Program-made: the position numbers and the translations under genes | Shown here: piece by piece, positions 46,567 to 55,331 of the stretch | Position numbering within the stretch: position 1 is the stretch's first letter | Layout: each line of letters opens with the position of its first letter | The notes under the pieces: generated by a model | What the model was told of the DNA's origin: nothing | The model's input: only the letters and a program-made list of their open reading frames with translations | Databases searched by the model: none | Assembly (NCBI RefSeq): GCF_026652115.1 | Contig: NZ_JAPPSQ010000001.1 | Span: forward strand, 124,001 to 188,000 | Direction of reading: 5' to 3' | DNA length: 64,000 nucleotides | Origin: Algoriphagus sp. PAP.12 | GTDB taxonomy: Bacteria > Bacteroidota > Bacteroidia > Cytophagales > Cyclobacteriaceae

Positions 46567-48225
46567 ATGAAAACCAACAGACGAGATTTTTTCAAAAAAG
46601 TGGGGGCTGGAACTTTGGTTGCTGCAGTACCATTTGCATCCTCAGCCAAGCCTTTTTCCTCATCAAATCCAAAACCATCAGATGATCAATTTCTTCAAAT
46701 CGGAGATGAAATCGCAATAGCGGAAACCAGTTTTGGAAAAGTTCGAGGCTATATCCTCAACGGTGTTTACACCTATTTAGGCATTCCCTATGGTGCAAAT
46801 ACCACTGGCAAAAACAGATTTATGGCTCCAAAAAAGCCAGAGTCCTGGACAGGTGTGAAGCCAACGATTTGGTGGGGAAATACAGCTCCACAGATCATGG
46901 ATAACCGCTATGCAAATCCTGATTATTCCTTTGCTGATCACTGGAATTATGATGACGTTAGTGAGGATTGCTTAAAACTCAATGTCTGGACAAATGGAAT
47001 TTCAGACGGCAAAAAACGTCCAGTTTTAGTTTGGCTTCACGGAGGTGGTTTTACAAATGGAAATGCAATAGAGCAAGACGGATATCATGGAGAAAATCTG
47101 GCTAAAAAAGGAGATATCGTTTTTGTCTCTATTAATCATCGACTCGGCCCAATTGGTTTTACAGACCTTTCAGGAGTTGGCGGTGACAAATACAAAGATT
47201 CAGGAAATGTAGGCATGCTGGATATCATTGCATCACTACATTGGGTAAGAGACAATATTGCCAATTTTGGCGGAGATCCAGACAATGTTACCATCATGGG
47301 TCAGTCCGGTGGTGGAGCCAAGGTAACCGGAACTATGGCAATGCCGGCATCCCAAGATTTAGTCCACAAAGGGGTAGCCTTGAGCGGCAGCATGCTTTCA
47401 GCAAATGATAAGGAATACGCCCAAACTTTGGGAAAATATGTCATGGAAGCAGCTGGTTTGACACCTGCTACCCTTGACAAACTACAGGATTTAAGCTGGC
47501 GAGAATATTTGGACACTGCTTATATAGCTCAAGAAAGAATGAGAAAAGAATTTCCATCTCCTGGATTTAGAGGTGGATTTGGTCCGGTAGCAGATGGAAT
47601 TCATATTCCTGTTGGAGAGTTTTTCTCCGAAACTTCAGCACATGCCTCTGATATGCCACTAATGGTCTGTACCACCTTCCATGAATGGAATCCTACCAGA
47701 ACAAATGCCGAATTGGAAAAAATTGATTTTCCAGGAGTATTGGAGCAATTAAAAGCTCGATTTGGTGATCAATCGGAAACTATTTTGGCCGCATATCGTC
47801 AGGATTTTCCAGAAGCCTCTCCAGCCGATCTTTGGGCTATGATCCTTTCCAATCGCCAATCAGCCATCAATACTGCTAATGCAAAATCCAAACAAAATGC
47901 ACCAGTGCATTTAGCTTGGTTTGGCTGGGAACCGAATTTGTACGATGGAAGAATGAAGGCTTTTCACTGTATAGATATTTGCTTTTGGTTTGACAATACC
48001 GATCGAATGTATACTCATACCGGAGGAGGTGCCAGACCAAGAGCTCTTTCCGAAAAAATGTCCAGTTCTTTGCTGGCTTTTATGAAAACAGGAGATCCCA
48101 ATACCGATAAATTACCCTCTTGGCCAAGCTACACTTCCAAAAATATGGAAACCATGATTTTGAACGATTCTTGCGAGCTCAAAAACAAACCAGACGGAAA
48201 TGGACTGATGGCGCTCAGTTCCTAA
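46567..48225 (+). CDS. Type-B carboxylesterase, Tat-exported
   Basis: A 552-residue alpha/beta hydrolase of the carboxylesterase type B family. The N-terminus has a twin-arginine motif (NRRDFFKKVGAG), so the protein is probably exported folded. Family landmarks are YLGIPYG, EDCLKLNVW, the oxyanion loop HGGGFTNGN and the nucleophile S247 in MGQSGGGAK; VCTTFHEWN and AFHCIDICFWFDN lie around the Glu/His end of the triad. It hydrolyses carboxylic esters; the natural substrate cannot be predicted. It has its own terminator downstream and one upstream, so it is monocistronic. Confidence 0.92.
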   Translation: MKTNRRDFFKKVGAGTLVAAVPFASSAKPFSSSNPKPSDDQFLQIGDEIAIAETSFGKVRGYILNGVYTYLGIPYGANTTGKNRFMAPKKPESWTGVKPTIWWGNTAPQIMDNRYANPDYSFADHWNYDDVSEDCLKLNVWTNGISDGKKRPVLVWLHGGGFTNGNAIEQDGYHGENLAKKGDIVFVSINHRLGPIGFTDLSGVGGDKYKDSGNVGMLDIIASLHWVRDNIANFGGDPDNVTIMGQSGGGAKVTGTMAMPASQDLVHKGVALSGSMLSANDKEYAQTLGKYVMEAAGLTPATLDKLQDLSWREYLDTAYIAQERMRKEFPSPGFRGGFGPVADGIHIPVGEFFSETSAHASDMPLMVCTTFHEWNPTRTNAELEKIDFPGVLEQLKARFGDQSETILAAYRQDFPEASPADLWAMILSNRQSAINTANAKSKQNAPVHLAWFGWEPNLYDGRMKAFHCIDICFWFDNTDRMYTHTGGGARPRALSEKMSSSLLAFMKTGDPNTDKLPSWPSYTSKNMETMILNDSCELKNKPDGNGLMALSS

Positions 48226-48242
48226 TATATTATTGATTTAAT

Positions 48243-48277
48243 AACAGGTTCAGTATTTCTATTGGACCTGTTTTTTT
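48243..48277 (+). terminator. Rho-independent terminator after carboxylesterase gene
   Basis: Arms 48243-48251 and 48264-48272 pair over 9 bp with one G-U, and a seven-T run ends at 48277. It starts 17 bp after the stop codon. Confidence 0.85.
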
Positions 48278-48391
48278 CTATTTTTAGAAGATATACTATA
48301 GGAATCCAAGGAGTTTGACCCTCGACTTTTAACAATAAAACCCATCCCTCTCCAGGTTCCGAATCCCTATTTTACTTTCAATTAGCAACCT

Positions 48392-50050
48392 ATGACAGAT
48401 TTCAAAAACTTTCAGGTGCCTTATCAGGTTGCCCCTGAATACACTACCAAAACGGCTTATTTCTCCATGGAATTTGCCATCCATCAACCGCTAAAAATTT
48501 ATTCTGGAGGACTGGGTTTCCTTTCAGGATCTCACCTTCGAAGTGCATACGAATTAAAACAAAATCTGATTGGGATCGGGATTTTGTGGAAATATGGATA
48601 TTACGATCAAGGCCGAAATCAAGATCAAACGCTGAAACCGGAATGGTATGAAAAACTCTATAGTTTTCTAGAAGATACCGGAATCAAATATCAAATTACT
48701 GTACATGACGTTCCTGTTTGGATAAAGGCATATTATCTAGCTCCAACAACTTTCAATGCAGCTCCTCTTTTTCTGCTCAGCACGGATACACCTGAAAATG
48801 ATTATTTGAGTCAAACGATTACACATAAGCTTTACGATTCTGATACTGCAGCGAAAATCGCTCAATGTATGATTTTGGGAATTGGTGGCGCGAGATTGTT
48901 GGATGAATTGAACTTTAATCCGGATGTCTATCATCTCAATGAAGCGCACGGAGTGAGTTCTGTTTTTCACCTATTGAAAAAATTCGGTTCCAAAGAGGAA
49001 GTGAAGAAGTGCTTAGTATTTACCACCCACACACCAGAGGAAGCAGGAAATGAAAAGCATGATTACTATTTGCTTAACAAAATGAGCTTTTTCAATGGGT
49101 TTACAGTCGATCAAGTCAAAGAACTGACTGGCATGAAAGGTGATATTTTCAATCATAGTCTTGCAGCGCTACGATTTTCCAGAAAAGCTAATGGGGTATC
49201 CAGACTTCATGGCCAGGTCAGTCGGGAAATGTGGAAAGATTATCCTGATATTCCTGAAATCACACATATCACCAATTCCCAGAACTATAAATACTGGGCC
49301 GACAAGCAGCTTTATAACTTTGAGAATACTGGAGATCAGACAGCTTTTGATGATAGAAAACGATATCTAAAAAAAAGAGCCTTTGAAATAGTAGCTGATC
49401 AAACAGGACAACTACTCGATCCTGATGTGTTGACTATTGTTTGGGCAAGACGCTTTGCCAGCTACAAAAGGGCTGAGTTGATCACGAGGGATTTGAGGAG
49501 ATTTGATGCCCTAATGAAAAACACCAAATATCCAATCCAGATAATTTGGGCAGGGAAGCCATATCCTCTGGATTATGGTGCAGTTTCAGTTTTCAATCAG
49601 CTGGTGCATTTGAGTAAAAATTATCCGAATATGGCCGTTTGTGTTGGGTATGAATTGACCTTGAGTAAACGTCTCAAGCAAGCTTCGGATATTTGGCTAA
49701 ACAATCCACGTGTACCTCGGGAAGCCTCCGGAACTTCTGGTATGACAGCCTCCATGAACGGAAGCGTCAATTTCTCTACCTATGACGGTTGGATTTGTGA
49801 ATTTGCCGAACATGGAGAAAACTGCTTTATCGTACCTTCTCCAAATTATGCCTCCATGAATATCCAAGAGCAAGATGAATATGACTTGAATAAGCTCTAT
49901 GAGATTCTGGAAAATGAAATTTTGCCAACCTACTACGATGACAAAGAAAAGTGGAGAAAAATCGTCCAAAAAGGGATGACTGATGTGGTCGGGTACTTTG
50001 AAAGTAACCGGATGGCGAAGGAATATTATGAATTGATGTATAAAGGATAA
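48392..50050 (+). CDS. Alpha-glucan phosphorylase family (GT35) protein with altered PLP site
   Basis: A 552-residue homologue of the short, archaeal-type glucan phosphorylases. Recognisable family segments include AYFSMEFAIHQPLKIYSGGLG near the N-terminus, VYHLNEAHGVSS, FTTHTPEEAGNEKHD and TIVWARRFASYKRAEL. The C-terminal segment EASGTSGMTASMNG is where the pyridoxal phosphate Schiff-base Lys is found in phosphorylases (GTSGMKA or GTGNMKF). Here that residue is Thr (T452, codon ACA). PLP-dependent phosphorolysis would then not be expected, so the enzyme may be a different glucan-active transferase or a non-catalytic glucan binder. It lacks the N-terminal extension of longer members. The gene is monocistronic, with terminators on both sides. 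Confidence 0.85.
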   Translation: MTDFKNFQVPYQVAPEYTTKTAYFSMEFAIHQPLKIYSGGLGFLSGSHLRSAYELKQNLIGIGILWKYGYYDQGRNQDQTLKPEWYEKLYSFLEDTGIKYQITVHDVPVWIKAYYLAPTTFNAAPLFLLSTDTPENDYLSQTITHKLYDSDTAAKIAQCMILGIGGARLLDELNFNPDVYHLNEAHGVSSVFHLLKKFGSKEEVKKCLVFTTHTPEEAGNEKHDYYLLNKMSFFNGFTVDQVKELTGMKGDIFNHSLAALRFSRKANGVSRLHGQVSREMWKDYPDIPEITHITNSQNYKYWADKQLYNFENTGDQTAFDDRKRYLKKRAFEIVADQTGQLLDPDVLTIVWARRFASYKRAELITRDLRRFDALMKNTKYPIQIIWAGKPYPLDYGAVSVFNQLVHLSKNYPNMAVCVGYELTLSKRLKQASDIWLNNPRVPREASGTSGMTASMNGSVNFSTYDGWICEFAEHGENCFIVPSPNYASMNIQEQDEYDLNKLYEILENEILPTYYDDKEKWRKIVQKGMTDVVGYFESNRMAKEYYELMYKG

Positions 50051-50080
50051 ACCGTTCCTAGACAATTAAAGTCAATCACC

Positions 50081-50114
50081 AAAGCTCAAGTCGGATATTC
50101 CGGATTGAGCTTTT
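50081..50114 (+). terminator. Probable terminator after glucan phosphorylase gene
   Basis: AAAGCTCAA (50081-50089) pairs with TTGAGCTTT (50105-50113) around a smaller CGGA/TCCG stem. The T run is only four bases, so termination may be partial and some transcripts could reach the next gene. Confidence 0.6.
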
Positions 50115-50140
50115 ACATTCATGCACAAATCTGAATTCGA

Positions 50141-51928
50141 ATGAAAAAATCTTTACTACTGGCATTTCTTTTCTCTTGCTTTTCTACAATGGCTCAAGAA
50201 GTAATGCCTCCACTTTTACCTTGGTCTGGATCCTCTGAAACATTGATTGTCGGATCAGACAATCCTTGGGTGACTCCGGGAGAACTAAGTGGATTGACAG
50301 AATCTCCAACCTATGATGTAACCACTGAATGGGTGAAAAAATTAGCAGATTCCAGCCCTTATTTGACTTTGAAGTCCATTGGAAAAAGTGAACAAGGTAG
50401 AGATATCTGGATGCTAATCGCCTCCAAAAGCAAAAATTTCGATTCAGAATTTTTAGCAAAGGAAGACAAGGCTCTTCTCTTTTTCCATGGAGGGATCCAT
50501 GCAGGAGAAATCGACGGTAAAGATGCCGGAATGATGCTTTTTCGAGATATCGCACATGGAAACAAAAGCGGATTGTTGGATGAAGCAAACATCCTTTTTA
50601 TCCCCATCCTAAATGTGGATGGCCATGAAAGAAGAAGTGCCTATGGTCGGGTCAATCAGAGAGGTCCTGCGGAAATGGGATGGAGAACAAATGCTCGAAA
50701 CCTGAACCTCAACAGAGATTATACAAAAATTGAAACCGCTGGAATCGATGCTGTTATTGACGTCATCAACGCATATGATCCGGATTTATATGTTGATGTC
50801 CACGTGACCGATGGGGCGGATTATCAATATGACGTCACCTATGGCTACGTGAAGACGGGTGGCTATTCCCCTTCAATTAGCAAATTCCTTTTTGAGGACT
50901 TTCAGCCTGAAGTAGACCAGGCCTTGAGCAAAGCTGGGCACATTCCCGGACCGTTATTATTTGCAGCCAATGGAGATGATTTTACAGAAGGAAATGTCGC
51001 TTTTTCATTTAGCCCACGCTTCTCCCATACTTATGGCGATGTCAGACATATGCCTTCTATTTTGATAGAAAACCATTCGTTGAAGCCTTTCCGTCAGCGG
51101 GTATTGGGAACATATGTATTCCTGGAACAAGCTATCAAAAGTATTTCCAAGCAATATCAAACAATCCGAAAGGCAGTTGCTAACGATCAAAACCAACAGG
51201 AAAAAAGCTTGCCAGTAAAATTTGCCTTCCGCGACACACCTGCCGACACGATGGATTTCAAGGCCATTGCTTCTCACAAAGAAAAATCTGAAATCACAGG
51301 TGCCGACTATGTGGTTTGGGATGCAAAAGCTATTTCTCAAAAAGTGCCTAGTCTTTTGATGGATGTGCCTGTTCAGAGTGTTGAGATTCCAAAAGCTTAT
51401 TGGATTTCTTCTGAATGGAGTGATTTGATCGAAAAACTCCAGAAACATGGGGTCGAGATGGAAATTATCTCTTCTCCACAAGAAAAAGAATTGGAGTATT
51501 CCAAAGTGACGGACTACAAAATGGGCAATCAGCCTTACGAAGGAATGATGCGGGTTCAGAACTTTGAAACTGAAAAAATCTCCCGTTCTCAGACTTTTCT
51601 TCCTGGATCTGTCAGGATTTCTACCGATCAGGATTTGAAAGAATTGTTAGTTGTTTTACTGGAAGAAGAATCAGTTGACAGCTTTTTTCAATGGGGCTTT
51701 TTCAATACCATTTTCTCCCGAACTGAGTATATGGAAACCTACATCATGGAACCGATGATGAAGCAAATGATGGAGAAAAACCCCGAACTCAAGCAAAAAT
51801 TAGAAGAGGCCAAAGCTGCTGATCCTGAACTGGCAAATAGTCCAAGAAGAATTTACAGCTGGTTTTATGAACAAACTCCATACATTGATCAAAACTGGAA
51901 AGTCATTCCGGTAGGTAGAGAATGGTAA
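50141..51928 (+). CDS. Exported M14 family zinc carboxypeptidase (second, unrelated subtype)
   Basis: A 595-residue secreted peptidase with signal peptide ending near MAQEV (about residue 20). Zinc ligands are in FFHGGIHAGEIDGKD (His and Glu) and YVDVHVTDGAD (His). Substrate-binding segments are NVDGHERRS and NLNRDYTK, and the catalytic Glu is in SILIENHSLKPFRQR. It lacks the amidotransferase-like C-terminus of the M14 protein at 43885 and shares little with it outside the catalytic motifs. The C-terminal 120 residues (from about SVRISTDQDLKELLVVLLEE) are specific to this subgroup. A VOC-family gene follows after 9 bp and is probably in the same operon. Confidence 0.9.
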   Translation: MKKSLLLAFLFSCFSTMAQEVMPPLLPWSGSSETLIVGSDNPWVTPGELSGLTESPTYDVTTEWVKKLADSSPYLTLKSIGKSEQGRDIWMLIASKSKNFDSEFLAKEDKALLFFHGGIHAGEIDGKDAGMMLFRDIAHGNKSGLLDEANILFIPILNVDGHERRSAYGRVNQRGPAEMGWRTNARNLNLNRDYTKIETAGIDAVIDVINAYDPDLYVDVHVTDGADYQYDVTYGYVKTGGYSPSISKFLFEDFQPEVDQALSKAGHIPGPLLFAANGDDFTEGNVAFSFSPRFSHTYGDVRHMPSILIENHSLKPFRQRVLGTYVFLEQAIKSISKQYQTIRKAVANDQNQQEKSLPVKFAFRDTPADTMDFKAIASHKEKSEITGADYVVWDAKAISQKVPSLLMDVPVQSVEIPKAYWISSEWSDLIEKLQKHGVEMEIISSPQEKELEYSKVTDYKMGNQPYEGMMRVQNFETEKISRSQTFLPGSVRISTDQDLKELLVVLLEEESVDSFFQWGFFNTIFSRTEYMETYIMEPMMKQMMEKNPELKQKLEEAKAADPELANSPRRIYSWFYEQTPYIDQNWKVIPVGREW

Positions 51929-51937
51929 GTTTTTGAT

Positions 51938-52318
51938 ATGAAAATAGAGCATTTAGCAATTTGGGTTGGAGAATTGGAAGCCATGAAATCATGGTATTGT
52001 GGAAACTTGGGTTTGACTTCAGGAGAATTATATCATAATCCCAAAAAAGGATTTAGCTCTTATTTTCTGTCATTTGAATCAGGAGCAAGGATTGAATTAA
52101 TGCAGAGACAGGATATAAAGTCCGGCTCTGAAGGCCCTCAAATCGGTTATGCCCACGTAGCAATTTCCTTGGGTTCCAAAGAAAAGGTGGATGAAATGAC
52201 AGCTCTATTTCAGAAAAAAGGAATCCCAGTGGTGGATGGCCCAAGAACCACTGGAGATGGCTATTATGAATCCGTCGTCCAAGACCCCGAAGGGAACTTG
52301 ATAGAATTAACAATTTGA
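51938..52318 (+). CDS. VOC family (glyoxalase/bleomycin-resistance fold) protein
   Basis: A 126-residue metal-dependent VOC protein. The paired beta-alpha-beta-beta-beta repeats carry candidate metal ligands at H5 (IEHLAIWV), Glu in ARIELMQ, His in GYAHVAIS and Glu in NLIELTI. This is the four-ligand set of glyoxalase I-type enzymes. It may act on a methylglyoxal adduct or another small substrate; no specific assignment is possible. It lies 9 bp after the M14 gene. Confidence 0.9.
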   Translation: MKIEHLAIWVGELEAMKSWYCGNLGLTSGELYHNPKKGFSSYFLSFESGARIELMQRQDIKSGSEGPQIGYAHVAISLGSKEKVDEMTALFQKKGIPVVDGPRTTGDGYYESVVQDPEGNLIELTI

Positions 52319-52387
52319 CCTTGGAGAAACCTTGGGATGCATCTTTTGGTTATTTGAATAAATCTGGCAGATCAAGCGATAAATCAG

Positions 52388-52395
52388 TACCTTCG
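52388..52395 (+). promoter_or_regulatory. Probable -7 promoter element before second uvrA
   Basis: TACCTTCG matches TAnnTTTG at all but one base and ends 24 bp before the uvrA ATG. This variant is common in Bacteroidota promoters. No clear -33 box was found. Confidence 0.4.
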
Positions 52396-52419
52396 CCCTT
52401 TAAATCTTTCCCATAAATT

Positions 52420-55251
52420 ATGAGTCAAGCCCCTGCTGCACAGGAAGAATTTATTGAGATTTTTGGTGCTCGAGAGCACAATTTAAAAAACCTGGACATC
52501 AAGATTCCACGGAATCAACTGGTGGTAGTCACAGGTCTCAGTGGCAGTGGAAAAAGCTCTTTGGCTTTTGACACCATCTATTCTGAGGGACAAAGACGAT
52601 ATCTGGAGAGTTTTTCTGCCTATGCCCGTTCATTTTTGGGCGGAATGGAGAGACCCGATGTAGATAAAATCAATGGACTATCTCCTGTAATTGCTATTGA
52701 ACAAAAGACCACCTCGAAAAACCCTCGATCCACAGTCGGCACAGTTACAGAAATCTATGATTTCATGCGATTGCTTTATGCCAGAGCTGGGGAAGCCTAT
52801 TCTTATGAGACGGGCAAGAAAATGATCCGCCAGACTGAGGATCAGATTATTGAACAGCTTTTCTCAAAATTTTCAGGAAAGAAATTATACATCCTGGCCC
52901 CTGTCGTCAAAGGAAGAAAAGGACATTATCGAGAGCTTTTTGAGCAAATCCGAAAAATGGGATTCTCGAAAGTTCGAGTGGATGGTGTCGTGATGGAGAT
53001 GGTTCCAAAGATGCAAGTCGACAGATACAAAATCCACGATATTGAGATTGTCATCGATAGAATCGTGGCTGATGAAGCTGATCGATTCCGCATCACTCAA
53101 TCGCTCAAATCAGCTTTGCAGCATGGAAAAGGGGTGATGATGATCCGTGAGGAATCCGGTGAAATCCATCATTTCTCCAAATACCTGATGGATCCTGAGA
53201 CCGGCCTATCTTATGATGAACCAGCTCCCAACACCTTCTCATTCAACAGCCCTTATGGTGCTTGCCCAACTTGTAATGGACTGGGGATTACAGAAGAAGT
53301 CACCAAGGAAAGTATCATTCCAGATCCAAAATTGAGCATTACTAGAGGAGGAATCGCACCTCTGGGAGAATATAGAGACATCTGGATTTTCAAGAAAATC
53401 GAAGCCATACTAAAGCATTACAAATGCAGCATGAGTACGCCTATCGAAAAGCTTCCAGAGAATGTGGTTGACGTACTTCTTTATGGAGACAAAGTCGAAG
53501 TGGCTGTAGACTCCGTTAAATATCCGGGAACAAAATGGCATACCACTTTCGAGGGGATTGTGAATTTCCTTCAGAAATATCAGGAGGGAAGTTCTGAAAA
53601 AATTCAAGATTGGGTATCGGAATTTACCGTAACTCAAACTTGTCCAGACTGCCATGGCTACCGATTGAAAAAAGAAGCTCTACACTTCAAAATCGCCGAA
53701 AATCACATTGGTGAGTTGGCGATGATGGATATTCAAACCTTGGGTAATTGGTTTGATGGCATTGAGGAAAAGTTGACTGAAAAGCAACAGATCATCGCTC
53801 AAGAAGTTTTGAAAGAAATCCGCAAGCGAATTGGTTTCTTGTTGGATATCGGGCTGAATTATCTGACCCTAAATAGACCTATCCGAACTCTTTCAGGTGG
53901 AGAAGCACAACGTATCAGATTGGCGACTCAAATCGGAACCCAATTGGTAGGCGTTCTTTACATCCTGGATGAGCCAAGTATTGGTTTGCATCAAAGAGAC
54001 AATGTCAAATTGATTCAGGCACTTCAAAGCCTTCGCGACTTGGGCAACTCTGTATTGGTTGTCGAGCATGACAAAGACATGATGCTGGCGTCGGACTATA
54101 TTCTAGATATGGGCCCAGGCGCTGGTAGACATGGCGGACATGTAGTGGCGTCAGGAACTCCTAAGGAAATCCTCAAACAAGGAGGAGTAACTGCCAATTA
54201 TCTCAAAGGTAAAACTGGCCTCCCAATTCCTGAGGAACGCAAAAAAGGAAAAGGAGAAAGTTTGATTTTGAAAGGTGCGTCAGGGAACAACCTGAAAAAT
54301 GTAGACTTGGAGATTCCTCTAGGCACATTGACTTTGATCACAGGAGTATCTGGAAGCGGAAAGAGTACATTGATCCACGAAACTTTGTATCCGATCCTTC
54401 GCCAGCATTTCTACAATTCGAAAAAAGACCCAATGCCATATCAGAGTTTCTCAGGCTTGGAGCATTTGGACAAGGTAATCGAGGTAGACCAATCCCCTAT
54501 CGGCAGAACTCCTAGATCCAATCCAGCAACCTATACAGGTGTATTCTCTGATATCCGAACATTATTTACTGAATTACCAGAGGCAAAAATCCGTGGCTAT
54601 AAACCGGGCAGATTCTCTTTCAACGTGAAAGGAGGAAGATGTGAGGATTGCGAAGGCGCAGGAATGAAATTGATCGAAATGGACTTCCTACCGGATGTTC
54701 ACATTCCATGCGAAACCTGTAAAGGAAAACGCTATAACAGAGAAACACTGGAAGTCAGATTTAAAGGAAAATCTATTTCTGACGTCTTAGATATGACAGT
54801 GGAGCAAGCAGTCGAGTTTTTCCATAACCAGCCAAAGATTCTTCGTAAGATCAAAACCTTAAACGATGTAGGTTTAGGTTATATCACATTGGGACAACAT
54901 GCCACAACTCTTTCAGGTGGTGAGGCTCAGCGTGTGAAGTTAGCAACAGAACTTTCCAAAAAGGATACCGGGAAGACATTCTATATTTTGGATGAACCGA
55001 CGACTGGACTTCATTTTCAAGACATAGCTATGTTGATGACAGTACTCCAAAAGTTGGTAGACAAAGGCAATACTGTTTTGATCATCGAACACAATCTTGA
55101 CGTGATCAAAGTAGCGGATTATGTAGTAGATCTGGGACCAGAAGGTGGAAACAAAGGAGGGAATATTCTTGTCAGTGGGACTCCGGAAGATGTTGCAAAT
55201 CATCCAAAAAGTTACACAGGAAAATTTTTGAAACTGGAATTAAATAGCTGA
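52420..55251 (+). CDS. uvrA: Excinuclease ABC subunit A, second paralogue
   Basis: A 943-residue UvrA. Walker A motifs GLSGSGKSS and GVSGSGKST lie near 39 and 641, with signature motifs LSGGEAQR near 490 and 830. The C-terminal zinc module is complete (CEDC and CETCKGKRYN near 745-770). The first zinc module keeps only CPTC; where the other Cys pair is expected the sequence reads LMDPETGLSY. It differs along its length from the paralogue at 40897, so the pair is an old duplication, not a recent copy. It should scan for bulky lesions with UvrB. Confidence 0.94.
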   Translation: MSQAPAAQEEFIEIFGAREHNLKNLDIKIPRNQLVVVTGLSGSGKSSLAFDTIYSEGQRRYLESFSAYARSFLGGMERPDVDKINGLSPVIAIEQKTTSKNPRSTVGTVTEIYDFMRLLYARAGEAYSYETGKKMIRQTEDQIIEQLFSKFSGKKLYILAPVVKGRKGHYRELFEQIRKMGFSKVRVDGVVMEMVPKMQVDRYKIHDIEIVIDRIVADEADRFRITQSLKSALQHGKGVMMIREESGEIHHFSKYLMDPETGLSYDEPAPNTFSFNSPYGACPTCNGLGITEEVTKESIIPDPKLSITRGGIAPLGEYRDIWIFKKIEAILKHYKCSMSTPIEKLPENVVDVLLYGDKVEVAVDSVKYPGTKWHTTFEGIVNFLQKYQEGSSEKIQDWVSEFTVTQTCPDCHGYRLKKEALHFKIAENHIGELAMMDIQTLGNWFDGIEEKLTEKQQIIAQEVLKEIRKRIGFLLDIGLNYLTLNRPIRTLSGGEAQRIRLATQIGTQLVGVLYILDEPSIGLHQRDNVKLIQALQSLRDLGNSVLVVEHDKDMMLASDYILDMGPGAGRHGGHVVASGTPKEILKQGGVTANYLKGKTGLPIPEERKKGKGESLILKGASGNNLKNVDLEIPLGTLTLITGVSGSGKSTLIHETLYPILRQHFYNSKKDPMPYQSFSGLEHLDKVIEVDQSPIGRTPRSNPATYTGVFSDIRTLFTELPEAKIRGYKPGRFSFNVKGGRCEDCEGAGMKLIEMDFLPDVHIPCETCKGKRYNRETLEVRFKGKSISDVLDMTVEQAVEFFHNQPKILRKIKTLNDVGLGYITLGQHATTLSGGEAQRVKLATELSKKDTGKTFYILDEPTTGLHFQDIAMLMTVLQKLVDKGNTVLIIEHNLDVIKVADYVVDLGPEGGNKGGNILVSGTPEDVANHPKSYTGKFLKLELNS

Positions 55252-55267
55252 TTTAGGGGCAAATCAG
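55248..55267 (+). terminator. Hairpin overlapping the uvrA stop codon, weak terminator candidate
   Basis: CTGATTT (55248-55254) pairs with AAATCAG (55261-55267) around AGGGGC; the stop TGA is inside the left arm. There is no U run, so transcription may continue toward the kinase gene. Confidence 0.3.
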
Positions 55268-55316
55268 AGCTATATTCCTTTTATCACAATCCAAATTTTC
55301 CTTTCTCAAGCTTCAG

Positions 55317-55324
55317 TATCTTTG
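55317..55324 (+). promoter_or_regulatory. Bacteroidota-type -7 element before LytS-like kinase
   Basis: TATCTTTG is an exact TAnnTTTG match ending 7 bp before the ATG at 55332. The arrangement parallels that at 40883 and would give an almost leaderless transcript. Confidence 0.45.
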
Positions 55325-55331
55325 AGGTTCT

